Positions 34,878 to 43,589 of a stretch of DNA of 64,000 nucleotides are shown piece after piece. Every line of letters begins with the position of its first letter. The stretch's first letter is position 1. The DNA is from an uncultured Clostridium sp. (GTDB lineage: Bacteria; Bacillota; Clostridia; TANB77; CAG-508): NCBI GenBank assembly GCA_945865665.1, contig CAMBEE010000008.1, positions 20,137 to 84,136 of the forward strand, written 5' to 3'. Made by a program: the position numbers and the translations under genes. The notes below the pieces were generated by a model, which ran no database searches, was not told the origin of the DNA, and worked only from the letters and a program-made list of their open reading frames with translations.

Positions 34878-35819
34878 TTATTTTTTCTGTAATTCTTCTA
34901 TTTCTTTTATTGTTAGTTTAGTTATTTCACTTATTAACTCTACAGATAATTCTTTTTTTAACATTTCTTTTGCTATTTCAATACTTTTTTCTTTTTTACC
35001 TTTAATTTCTCCGTTCTTTTCTTCCGTTCATATCTTCCTTTTTGAATTCCGTTCTTCTTTTCCAGCTTCAAAAAAGTTATGTTCACTTGTTAGCCTATTA
35101 TATTCCGCCATTAATATAGAATTATGTCTTTCTCTTTCCTTTGGGTCTGCACTTATAAAGTCTAGAGCTCTTATTGCTTTTTTTATTTCTTTATTTTCTT
35201 TCTCTGCCAAAATAATCCCCTCCTCATTTTGTGTAAATATACACATCCATTGGTCTAATTTTGTAAATTTTGATGGTTCTTTTTTCTTATATTTTGGTAA
35301 TTCTATATAATGAAACTCTATGTATTTTGATGCTATTTCGTCTTCTTCTTTATATCCCATATTTACATATTCTTCTGGTAATGTTTCATCAAATTTTACT
35401 TTTCCCACACTATGATAACTATTTCGTTTTAAAAAATTATAATTTGTTATAAATATTACTATACTCTTTTTTAACTTTTTATAGTCATCTCCTACTTGTA
35501 ATTGACTTGTTATCATATTTGCTAAATATAATATTCCTCTTTCATCTGTATTTTTCTTATCCTCCATTTGCATTTCAATGTCTAATACAGTACCATCATC
35601 TGTTTCTGCTTTGATATCTAATAGTCCTCGCTTTTCATCTTTTTCATAAGGTATTATCTCTGGATTTTTTATTTCTACTTTTTTAATATTTTTCTTTAAA
35701 ATTGCCTCTAATAAATCCTTTAATACACTTTCATTTCCTTCAAATGCAAATACTCTTTTAAATATATAATCATCTGTAAGTGGTAGTCTTTCTATTTCTC
35801 CTATTTTTTTATTTGCCAT
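34878..35819 (-). pseudogene. Rpn-family PD-(D/E)XK nuclease, disrupted C-terminus
   Basis: The track ORF (35028-35819, 263 residues) has the Rpn/transposase-31 start LPLTDDYIFKRVFAFEGNES and the nuclease core LLDIKAETDDGTVLDIEMQ. These proteins promote RecA-independent recombination and are often multicopy. The ORF stops early at a TGA. Downstream, to 34878, lies the expected C-terminal helix SIEIAKEMLKKELSVELISE and TIKEIEELQKK. Dropping one extra C at each of three GAACGGA sites gives EEGIQKGRYEGRKEGEIKG, the usual Gly-rich linker, and joins the two parts. It is either a triple-indel pseudogene or an assembly artefact. Confidence 0.8.
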
Positions 35820-35834
35820 ATACCTTCCTTTCTA

Positions 35835-35863
35835 ATTATACTAAATATTTTTGCTTTTGGCAA
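35835..35863 (-). promoter_or_regulatory. Predicted promoter for the Rpn gene
   Basis: TTGCCA and TATAAT with a 17-base spacer on the minus strand, about 15 bases ahead of the Rpn start region. Confidence 0.55.
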
Positions 35864-36184
35864 TACTATTTAGTAAATATTTATTAATTGTATTTACAAT
35901 TTTATTGACAATTTGCACTATAAAAAATGCACCTCCATCCTTGTCTTATTTTCTCAATACTTTTGGGTATTTTCGATTTAAATTTTGAACTTAATTTTTA
36001 ATCTTAAAATTTAGAAATAATAAATTAGATTAAATTAATTAAAATATTTTTGTCCCTCCAAAGTTGCTAGATTTAATTTTTATTTTAAAATTAAATATTA
36101 TTTTTTAACATATGACTATGCAATTGTCAAATAAATTGCATATCCATATATTACCATGATTTTATTGAAAAATCAAGAAAAATC
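35864..36184. other. AT-rich intergenic stretch, nothing assigned
   Basis: About 320 bases between the Rpn promoter and the repeat beside glgP. It is very AT-rich with short self-complementary words (ATGCAATTG...CAATTTATTTG-like, AATTAAATT). A possible 25-codon reading frame with GGAGG upstream exists on the minus strand but overlaps the Rpn promoter, so it is not called as a gene. Confidence 0.4.
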
Positions 36185-36243
36185 GTTCGACAAAATATGA
36201 CAAAAAAAGTAGAACAGTTCTATACTGTCCCACTTGTCTCATT
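36185..36243. repeat. GAGACAAGTGGGAC repeat downstream of glgP
   Basis: On the minus strand it reads GAGACAAGTGGGACAGTATA, a GTATAGAACTGTTCTAC palindrome, TTTTGTC and ATTTTGTCGAAC. The same order of words occurs at 25210-25262 in the spoVA operon. It may also act as the glgP terminator. Confidence 0.6.
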
Positions 36244-38811
36244 TTATTTTGTAATCCATTTAACCAAATTTAAATTTTCTGAATCTAGTAACATTTCATG
36301 TTTTGGCATAACTCTAAAAGTATAACCATAATTTCCGCCAGTTTTAAGTTCAATTTTTGTTGTATATTCATAAATTTTATTTTCTTCATCACTAGAAGTT
36401 AATTTCATTGGAATAATACTTACATTTTCAACAATGCCATTGTCTAAGATTTTACCATAATAACATTGAGCTGTAATGTTATCTACATCAATATTTGGAA
36501 GTTGTACTTCACATTTAACATCAATATTATTTCCTGCATCCATTGTAATATTATTTAAATTATTTTTTTGTGTAATTTTTATATCTTTCCAATTTGTGTA
36601 TAAATTCTTTTTCCACAAATTAAATTCTGCAACATTATCAACATTCTCATAATATTTTTTAGTTAAATTGCATAATGGCATATATAAATTATTTGTGTAA
36701 TCTACAAGCATTCTTGATGTACTATATTTTCCTCCTGTTGATGTGATAGAATTTTTCATAATTTTCATCCATTTTTCTGAAATTCCATTCTCATTTTTTT
36801 CATAATATGTTGGTATAATTTTTTCTTCCAATGTATGATACATGCTTTGGCTATCTGCAATATCTTGTTCTTCATATGATGTAAATTCTGCATTTGTTCC
36901 AATTGTCCATCCATTTTCTTGGTTGTAGCCTTCTGCCCACCAACCATCTAAAACACTAAAGTTTATAACTCCATTTACAGATGCTTTTTGTCCACTTGTT
37001 CCAGATGCTTCCATTGGTCTTCTTGGATTGTTTAGCCATACATCAACACCACTTACTAAATATCTCGACATTGCAATATTGTAGTTTTCTAATAAGAATA
37101 TTTTTCCTTTGAATTGTGGCATCATTGATATTTCGTGTATTCTTTTTATTAGGTCCTGTCCTTCTTTATCTGCCGGATGTGCTTTTCCTGCAAATATTAA
37201 TTGAACTGGTCTATCCGCATTGTTTAAAATTTGTGTTATTCTTTCTAAATCTTTGAATATCAAAGTTGCTCTTTTATATGTAGCAAATCTTCTTGCAAAT
37301 CCTATTGTTAATGCATTTGGATTTAATTTTGATGTTATGTCATTTATTTCTTCATAGCTGTATCCAGACCTTCTTAATCTATTTGTTGTATTTTCTTTAA
37401 CTATTTCTAACAATTTTTGTTTTCTTTGTTGATGTATTCCCCATAATTCTTGATTTGGTATATTATTTATATTTTCCCATACTTCATCTTTGAAAATATT
37501 ATCTTGCCAATATGGAATTAAATATTTGTTATATAATTCTTTTAATGATGGAGCTAACCATGAGCATGTGTGAATACCATTTGTTACATATGTTATTGGT
37601 GATTCGTTTGCTGCAATTTCAGGCCATACATCTCCAAATAATTCTCTTGAAACAGCTCCATGTAATTTACTTACACCATTTTTCTTTCCGGCAACTTTTA
37701 GAGCTAATATTCCCATATTAAATCCTGGTTCTAATTCTGTACATGGTTTCATTCCTAATTTTAAGAATTCCTCTCTGTCTAAGTTTAGTCTTGGCCAGAA
37801 TCCTTTGAAATATTTTTCAACCAATGCTATTGGGAATATGTCATTTCCAGCTGGAACTGGTGTATGTGTTGTAAATACTGTTTTTGAGCTAGCTATATCT
37901 TTTGCAACCTCAAATGATACTTTCTTTTCTCTTATTATATTTTTGATTAATTCTAATATCAAGAAAGCTGAATGTCCTTCATTCATATGATATACAGTTG
38001 GATTTAACCCTAATGCTTGTGTTAATAAGTTTGTTCCACCCATTCCAAGAACAATTTCCTGCTTTATTCTCATTTCTTGGTCTCCACCATATAAACGTAA
38101 TGTAGTCTCTCTATCTTCTGGTGAATTTTCGTCTATATCAGAATCTAATAAATACAATTTTATTCTTCCAACATTAATTTGCCATACTTTTAAATATACT
38201 TTTCTATTTTCAAATTTTACATATATTTTTAACTCTTCACCATTTCCATCTTTTACTGGATTTATTGGTAAATTGCTTAATTCTATATTATTATATTCTG
38301 TTTCTTGGTCTCCATATCCATTTATTTTTTGATGGAAGTATCCGTTTTTATATAATAATCCTACTGCTACTAATGGAATGCCTAAATCACTTGCAGATTT
38401 TAAATGGTCTCCTGATAATATTCCAAGTCCACCTGAATATATTGGTATTGTTTGATCTAATCCATATTCTGCTGAGAAATATGCAATCAAATCATTTTTG
38501 TTTTCTGGATATTTATTTGCAAACCAAGTATTTTTGCTTGTAACATAATCATTAAATTCTTTTGCAAGTCTATCATATTCTTTTAAGAATTCTGCATTTG
38601 TTGCAACTGCTTCTAATCTTTCTTGTGATACTTGTTTTAAAAATTTTACAGGATTTTTTTCACATGTTTCCCATAAATCTTTGTCTATTTTTTTGAATAG
38701 TCTTAGGAATTCTGTATTCCATGACCACCATAGATTATTTGATATTTCTGATAATTTTTCAATTCTTTTTGGTAACTGTGGATTTACAGTTATCTTGTTA
38801 AATATGTACAT
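36244..38811 (-). CDS. glgP: Alpha-glucan (glycogen/maltodextrin) phosphorylase
   Basis: An 855-residue GT35 enzyme of the alpha-glucan phosphorylase group found in thermophiles and Clostridia. It releases glucose-1-phosphate from alpha-1,4-glucans with phosphate and PLP. YFSAEYGLDQTIPIYSGGLG near residue 115, VYHMNEGHSAFL, TTHTPVPAGND and the PLP-site region EASGTSGQKASVNGVINFS near residue 605 are present. The last 100 residues form a beta domain (TAQCYYGKI). The expected role is mobilisation of storage glucan during stationary phase or sporulation. No other glycogen genes are in the window. Confidence 0.93.
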   Translation of the reverse strand: MYIFNKITVNPQLPKRIEKLSEISNNLWWSWNTEFLRLFKKIDKDLWETCEKNPVKFLKQVSQERLEAVATNAEFLKEYDRLAKEFNDYVTSKNTWFANKYPENKNDLIAYFSAEYGLDQTIPIYSGGLGILSGDHLKSASDLGIPLVAVGLLYKNGYFHQKINGYGDQETEYNNIELSNLPINPVKDGNGEELKIYVKFENRKVYLKVWQINVGRIKLYLLDSDIDENSPEDRETTLRLYGGDQEMRIKQEIVLGMGGTNLLTQALGLNPTVYHMNEGHSAFLILELIKNIIREKKVSFEVAKDIASSKTVFTTHTPVPAGNDIFPIALVEKYFKGFWPRLNLDREEFLKLGMKPCTELEPGFNMGILALKVAGKKNGVSKLHGAVSRELFGDVWPEIAANESPITYVTNGIHTCSWLAPSLKELYNKYLIPYWQDNIFKDEVWENINNIPNQELWGIHQQRKQKLLEIVKENTTNRLRRSGYSYEEINDITSKLNPNALTIGFARRFATYKRATLIFKDLERITQILNNADRPVQLIFAGKAHPADKEGQDLIKRIHEISMMPQFKGKIFLLENYNIAMSRYLVSGVDVWLNNPRRPMEASGTSGQKASVNGVINFSVLDGWWAEGYNQENGWTIGTNAEFTSYEEQDIADSQSMYHTLEEKIIPTYYEKNENGISEKWMKIMKNSITSTGGKYSTSRMLVDYTNNLYMPLCNLTKKYYENVDNVAEFNLWKKNLYTNWKDIKITQKNNLNNITMDAGNNIDVKCEVQLPNIDVDNITAQCYYGKILDNGIVENVSIIPMKLTSSDEENKIYEYTTKIELKTGGNYGYTFRVMPKHEMLLDSENLNLVKWITK

Positions 38812-38921
38812 TTTTATTTCCTCCTTGGTATTTTTTATTTATTATCTTTGTGTATTTTTTTCTTTTTGTAAATTTTATATTTATTTTTTTATATTTTTGT
38901 ACTTATGTTTTATTAAAAAAT

Positions 38922-39269
38922 CTATTTTTCTTCTTGTTCTTTTGCTTTGTTTTCCTGATATTGTTGTTCTTGCATATTTGCTGTCTGTTCTAATATTTTT
39001 TGATATGCTTCAATTCCTATTTTTGCATTCATTGTTCTTTTGAATGCTCTTACTTTTTCTTTTTCTTGGTTTTTGTTTTTTATTTTTCTTACTGAACATC
39101 CAGTATTTTTGTTAGTATTTTTCTGTTCTTTCCTTTGTTCTTCTTGTGTTAATCCCCTTTTTAAGTAATAATCAAAATCTTTTGCCTCAGAAGATCTTTG
39201 AATCTTTTTTACACCATTTATTAAATTTAACTTTGCTGTGTTTTCACCCTGTATTCGATCAGTTCTCAT
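38922..39269 (-). CDS. Hypothetical charged protein, 115 residues
   Basis: Not recognised. MRTDRIQGENTAKLNLINGV has a good TTGGAGGAATTAATAG site. The protein is rich in Lys, Glu and Gln with a predicted helical or coiled C-terminus (QEEQRKEQKNTNKNTG; EQTANMQEQQYQENKAKEQE). One Cys (GCSVRK). No TM or signal peptide. It follows another charged small protein by 24 bases, so the two form a pair between glgP and the surface-protein genes. Confidence 0.55.
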   Translation of the reverse strand: MRTDRIQGENTAKLNLINGVKKIQRSSEAKDFDYYLKRGLTQEEQRKEQKNTNKNTGCSVRKIKNKNQEKEKVRAFKRTMNAKIGIEAYQKILEQTANMQEQQYQENKAKEQEEK

Positions 39270-39293
39270 CTATTAATTCCTCCAATTAAATTT

Positions 39294-39680
39294 TTACAAT
39301 TCTTTATCGTAACTTGTCTTCTTTAATGCTTTAACTTCCCTTGCGCCTTTTTCTTTTAATTCTTTTTCATATTCTTTTCTTTCTATTAAAGCTTCTTTAA
39401 ATTCATAAATAGTTTTATCCATTTTAGAATTTTTTTTAGTTTCAACTCTGATTGAGTCTTTAAATTCATTTTTTTTTTGTTCATTTTCATGATTTTCATT
39501 CTCTGATTTTGCTGTTTGATTTTCATCTTTTTTTATATTTTCATTTTCTTTTATTTCTTTTTCTTTTGAGGTTTTTCTATTTTCTTTTTTTGTATCTGTC
39601 CATTTTTTTTGCTTATTATATGCTTTTAGCATTTTATTAATTTTAAGATTATCACAACTTTCATGTCTCATTTTTTCCAT
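39294..39680 (-). CDS. Hypothetical highly charged protein, 128 residues
   Basis: Not recognised. A Lys/Glu/Asn-rich chain with low complexity (KETKKNSKMDKTIYEFKEAL; KENRKTSKEKEIKENENIK) likely disordered or coiled. The AAGGGAGG site is 12 bases before the ATG. No TM or signal peptide. Likely cotranscribed with the 115-residue gene. The DNA is strongly purine-skewed here, so homology by composition could mislead. Confidence 0.5.
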   Translation of the reverse strand: MEKMRHESCDNLKINKMLKAYNKQKKWTDTKKENRKTSKEKEIKENENIKKDENQTAKSENENHENEQKKNEFKDSIRVETKKNSKMDKTIYEFKEALIERKEYEKELKEKGAREVKALKKTSYDKEL

Positions 39681-39819
39681 AAAAATATTAATCCTCCCTT
39701 AATTAATTATTATATTTAAATTAGATTTTTAATCAAATATATTTATATTATACTTTTAAAGTAAAAAAAGTACAAGTGTTTTTTCAAAACTTATACTTTT
39801 TTACATTAAAAATACTAAT

Positions 39820-41064
39820 TTATTCTTCAATTCTTAAATCATTTAAATAATATGATTGATTTACTGATATTTCGATTTTTACAGCATTATCAGGAATTTT
39901 CATCTTCAAATTTGTGGTATACACAGTACTATATGAATCACCAACAACATCACCATTTACATCAAAAAAATTTATATTTGCTTGCATTCCATAAGCTAAA
40001 GAAACTGCCGATACTAAAATATTCACTTTTTTGCCTATTGCACTATTATCTATTATCATATAAACTGAAGAATTTGAAACTAAATAATTTGTATCTATAT
40101 CATTGTCATATGCATAAACACCTATAGCATTTTTGGCAGATGGATTTATTATTTTACTTGATTCAGCCTTTAATCCAGATTTACTTTTTATACTTTTGGC
40201 CATTATATTTGTTACATTATTAAATGTTAAATCATTATCATATTCTATCCATGTATTTCCATTATCTATACTATAATAATTTAATATTCCTTCTCTGTTA
40301 TCATAGTTAATTGATACTTTACCATTATTAATAACCCCATCAGATGTTAATGTAGAATAATTATCTACACTTATTATATTGATTTGTGGTTCTTCAATAT
40401 CCACATCTATATTTTCTATTTCTTTTTTTATTTGTACTACATTTTTAGCTTCATCTTGCATTTTTGCATAAATATCAACTTTTTTAGTATCACTATTTTG
40501 CAAATTTTTTTCAATTATATCATATGAATTAATAGTAAATTCACCTTTATATTCTGTCCATGTTCCATTTTTACCAATTTTATACATTTTTTTGTTATTA
40601 CTTTCAGGAAATTCTATTGTAACATTTCCATTTATATCAATATCCTTTTCTGTTGACACATATATAGGAATCAAATTATTTCTATAATTATCATCTACTA
40701 CCAATTTTTCTTTAGTTTCTTCATCTTTTTTATTAATCATTTTAAATTCATATTCGCCATTTTGTTTTACTTCATAATCCATTGCAATCTGTGTTTTTCC
40801 ATAGCAATCAATTTCCTTTTGATTTCCATTTTCATCAATGTATACAATTCTTTTTATTCCATTTTGTTCATCTTTTGCTGTTACTAAAATTTTCAATATA
40901 TTATTTTCATTAGAGTATACTTGAAATGTTATATTAGAATTGCTTTTTTCAGCTTTCTTATTTAAATATATATTACTAATTTTTTTATAGTTTAAAGCAA
41001 ACATCAATAACAAAAAAATAATTAAAACAACAGTCCATAATACATTTTTTGTTTTTATCTTCAT
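39820..41064 (-). CDS. Membrane-anchored extracellular protein with Ig-like repeats
   Basis: A 414-residue protein with an N-terminal anchor (residues about 9-23) and an outside region of beta-rich repeats. The N-terminal module (residues about 45-125: ILKILVTAKDEQNGI, YGKTQIAMDYE, INKKDEETKEKLVV) is similar to that of the GLUG-repeat protein at 9.3 kb. Later segments (YYSIDNGNTWIEYDNDLTFN) look like the bacterial Ig-like or OmpL47-type beta-propeller-adjacent repeats seen in surface proteins of Clostridia. It is followed upstream by prepilin-like LamG and discoidin genes. A binding role is inferred. Confidence 0.65.
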   Translation of the reverse strand: MKIKTKNVLWTVVLIIFLLLMFALNYKKISNIYLNKKAEKSNSNITFQVYSNENNILKILVTAKDEQNGIKRIVYIDENGNQKEIDCYGKTQIAMDYEVKQNGEYEFKMINKKDEETKEKLVVDDNYRNNLIPIYVSTEKDIDINGNVTIEFPESNNKKMYKIGKNGTWTEYKGEFTINSYDIIEKNLQNSDTKKVDIYAKMQDEAKNVVQIKKEIENIDVDIEEPQINIISVDNYSTLTSDGVINNGKVSINYDNREGILNYYSIDNGNTWIEYDNDLTFNNVTNIMAKSIKSKSGLKAESSKIINPSAKNAIGVYAYDNDIDTNYLVSNSSVYMIIDNSAIGKKVNILVSAVSLAYGMQANINFFDVNGDVVGDSYSTVYTTNLKMKIPDNAVKIEISVNQSYYLNDLRIEE

Positions 41065-41097
41065 TACTTTTCTCCTATTATATATTGTATCTTTTTA

Positions 41098-42120
41098 TTA
41101 ATTATTATCATTTAAATTCAAAATTTCATACCCATTTCCATATATAGTTCCATATTTTTTTATTATATCTTCACTTTCAAATGTCATTTCTTTTAAAATT
41201 TCATCTTTTTTTATGTTGTTATTTTCAACAGAATAATCAATTTTTTTTATTTCTTCTGTACTTAATGCTGCTTTCCATATTCTTACTGATTGAATACTAC
41301 CTTTCATACATCTATTTTCAACCTGATAACTATTTCCAATATAAATATTATTATATGGTACAAAATTACAATTACTCTTTGAATCTATCAATTCACCATT
41401 TATATATATATTAAATTGTTCATTTGTATATGTTTCCACAATATCTATCCATTTACCATAATATGGTGAATAGTCAAATATAATATTGACTCCTCCAGCA
41501 AGACAAACCAAATTTGTAGAAGTTCCTAAAAATTCCCAAACAATTCCATTTGTTCCATAATGTCCTCCTAAAATATCCATATAATTTACTGTTTGTTGCT
41601 CTTCTCTGTTTATTTTTATTCTTGCAGCTACTGTAAATTTATACTGATTATCTGCCATTAATTCATTTTGATTTATTCCCGAATCTATTTGTGTTCCACC
41701 TTTAAATTTTATATACTTTTCAATTTTCTTAATTTTTTCTTTTTCTTCTATTTTCACTTCGAAATTTTTATTAATATAAAAATTATATCCTTTATATTTT
41801 CCATATGGTTCTTCATTTTGTTGATTTTTGTCCCATTCCAATTTATTTAAGTCTAGGCTTTTTTGTTCTGGTAATTCTTTTATTATCATTTCAATATCAC
41901 TATTTTTATCTATAATGTCTGATTGTATAGCAAATACTGCCATTTGTAATTCTTCTTTTATTTCTGATTTTTCATATTCTATTTTTGATTGTTTTGTTTT
42001 ATCAAATAACCCTGTATTGCTTAATGTTGCTATTGCTACTCCAGATAGAATCAATAAAATTATTATCGTGATAATTAAAGCAATTAATGTAATGGCCCTT
42101 TGTTTTTCTTTTGTTTTCAT
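41098..42120 (-). CDS. Prepilin-like protein with LamG-type domain
   Basis: A 340-residue protein. The start MKTKEKQRAITLIALIITII is a class III (prepilin) signal and continues into LLILSGVAIATLSNTGLFDK, nearly the same as the short pilin at 19.4 kb. After a linker of about 90 residues comes a laminin-G/concanavalin-like domain (GTQIDSGINQNEL, KFTVAARIKINREE, WIDIVETYTNEQFNIYINGE, YIGNSYQVENRCMKGSIQSV, RIWKAALSTEEI). The -1 residue at the cleavage site is Ala rather than Gly and +5 is Ala. It may be displayed on the pilus as a binding subunit, or simply membrane-held. Confidence 0.75.
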   Translation of the reverse strand: MKTKEKQRAITLIALIITIIILLILSGVAIATLSNTGLFDKTKQSKIEYEKSEIKEELQMAVFAIQSDIIDKNSDIEMIIKELPEQKSLDLNKLEWDKNQQNEEPYGKYKGYNFYINKNFEVKIEEKEKIKKIEKYIKFKGGTQIDSGINQNELMADNQYKFTVAARIKINREEQQTVNYMDILGGHYGTNGIVWEFLGTSTNLVCLAGGVNIIFDYSPYYGKWIDIVETYTNEQFNIYINGELIDSKSNCNFVPYNNIYIGNSYQVENRCMKGSIQSVRIWKAALSTEEIKKIDYSVENNNIKKDEILKEMTFESEDIIKKYGTIYGNGYEILNLNDNN

Positions 42121-42168
42121 GTATTTTCCTCCTAAAATTTACTTAAAAAAGCATTTATATCTTAAATT

Positions 42169-43127
42169 TTATTTTTCATACCCATATACTTGAAATAATA
42201 AAACATCTGTCCTGTTTCCCCATGTTTCTGTCCTTGACAAAACATTTAATCTAAAATATTGATATTCATCTATATTTTTTGTTGGCTGAAATTCATATTT
42301 GGTAAATGGTTGACATTCTATTTCTTCAGTTAAATCTATCCAATCTTTTTCATTGTTTGAACCTTGTATTTTGATTTTGTGAACACACCCATATCCCCAA
42401 GAATAACTAGACATATATTCAAATAATATTGGTTGTATCTTTTTATTTTCAAATTTATATTGTAACCAAGAAGGATATGTTGTACTATTATTTGTTGTAA
42501 CCCAAATTTTATGACTTGATCCACTACAATAATTTTCGTCTTTTCCATACTTTTCTATATTTTCATCATTCCAAAATCCTGTTAATGCACCATAAGGTAA
42601 ACTTTGCTCTGCACTAATACTAGCCTTTACTTCTCCAGACGGTGTTGTATCGCTTGTCATATTTGGTATATGTGTTGCATTAAGTTTAATTTTTTCTTTA
42701 ACAGTTTTATTGTTAATTGCTATAGGCATTATAAATGTTTTACTATTTAATAAATAATTCATTGCTTTTTGCTGCTTGTTACTTTTTGCATTAATTCCTC
42801 ATTATTTAAAATTTCAGACGATTTATATAACTCTGGATTTTCACCTGCAAGATATATCCATGTTTTCCAACAGTCATATGATTCTTCACTATAACTCATT
42901 GATGTATTGCTTCTTGAATTTACTATATGTTTTTCATAGTTTGTTAAAATTTCATTTTCTCTACTTTGTGAGTTTTCATATTTTTGTTTTGCTAGTTTTG
43001 CCTTTTCAAAAAGTCCCGTATTTGTTAAACCTTGTATTCCAACTCCAGCTAAAATTAATAAAATAATAATGGTTACAACTAATACTATTAATGTTATACC
43101 TTTATTAAATTTTTCTTTTGTTTTCAT
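42169..43127 (-). pseudogene. Prepilin-like protein with discoidin-type domain, frame split
   Basis: Two track ORFs overlap by four bases: 42759-43127 (prepilin-like, MKTKEKFNKGITLIVLVVTI...TGLFEKAKLA, ending VTSSKKQ) and 42169-42762 (starting MNYLLNSKTFIMPIAINN). One additional A in the AGCAAAAAGCAATG run reads VTSSKKAMNYLLNSKTFIMP continuously, the repeat-like linker typical of such proteins. The C-terminal half resembles an F5/8 type C (discoidin) domain (YPSWLQYKFENKKIQPILFE, KIKIQGSNNEKDWIDLTEE, YFRLNVLSRTETWGNRT). It is probably one gene with an indel, phase variation in the A run, or a -1 frameshift on AAAAAG; coupled separate translation via ATGA is the alternative. Confidence 0.7.
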
Positions 43128-43279
43128 ATATAACCTCCTATTATTTTCGTTTTATTAAATTTCTCACTAAATTTATAATAACATTAACCGGTAAAAAGTG
43201 CAATACTTTTGTCTGGTATTTTTTGAAACATTTTTATGAGACAATTATAAAAATAAAATTCAAAAATGGAGGAATGATT

Positions 43280-43492
43280 ATGTTTGAAATATCAAAATAC
43301 AAGAAAAGTAATGTTAAAATTTCTATAAGATTACCTGAAAATATGAACAACACATTGAAAAAAATCGCTAAAAAAGAAAATATGAGCTTTAACAATGTTA
43401 TTGTTAGCTGTATCCAAAATTCATTAGATGAAATGGATTTAAATAAGTATAAAAACATTGAAATTTCTGAACCAAAAGAAGTAAAAATCTAG
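43280..43492 (+). CDS. Ribbon-helix-helix DNA-binding protein (Arc/HicB-like)
   Basis: A 70-residue protein. NVKISIRLPENMNNTLKKIA, KKENMSFNNVIVSCIQNSLD is the beta-strand/helix/helix pattern of the Arc/MetJ family, similar to antitoxin or HicB C-terminal domains. The ATG at 43280 follows TGGAGGAATGATT. No toxin-like gene is adjacent. It is alone between the prepilin-discoidin gene and the convergent Ca-ATPase gene. It may regulate itself or nearby surface genes; this is a guess. Confidence 0.7.
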   Translation: MFEISKYKKSNVKISIRLPENMNNTLKKIAKKENMSFNNVIVSCIQNSLDEMDLNKYKNIEISEPKEVKI

Positions 43493-43493
43493 C

Positions 43494-43531
43494 AAAATAG
43501 AGAAAAGACTTTAAAATCTTTTCTCTATTTT
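43494..43531. terminator. Terminator after the ribbon-helix-helix gene
   Basis: AAAATAGAGAAAAGA and TCTTTTCTCTATTTT form a 15-bp stem followed by ATTTTTAAT; it can also serve the convergent Ca-ATPase transcript. Confidence 0.75.
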
Positions 43532-43589
43532 ATTTTTAATAATCTACAGTCAAATTATTAATTAGATTATTTTATATTACCTTTATTTT

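Noticed and set aside
34990-35030. TGA recoding (selenocysteine or Trp) in the Rpn gene
   Set aside because: Read-through would give a non-family linker, while removal of three extra bases gives the typical Gly-rich linker; no other in-frame TGA is seen in the window.
35900-35960. 25-codon minus-strand ORF beginning GTG CAA ATT after GGAGG
   Set aside because: Overlaps the probable Rpn promoter and has no family support; likely chance.
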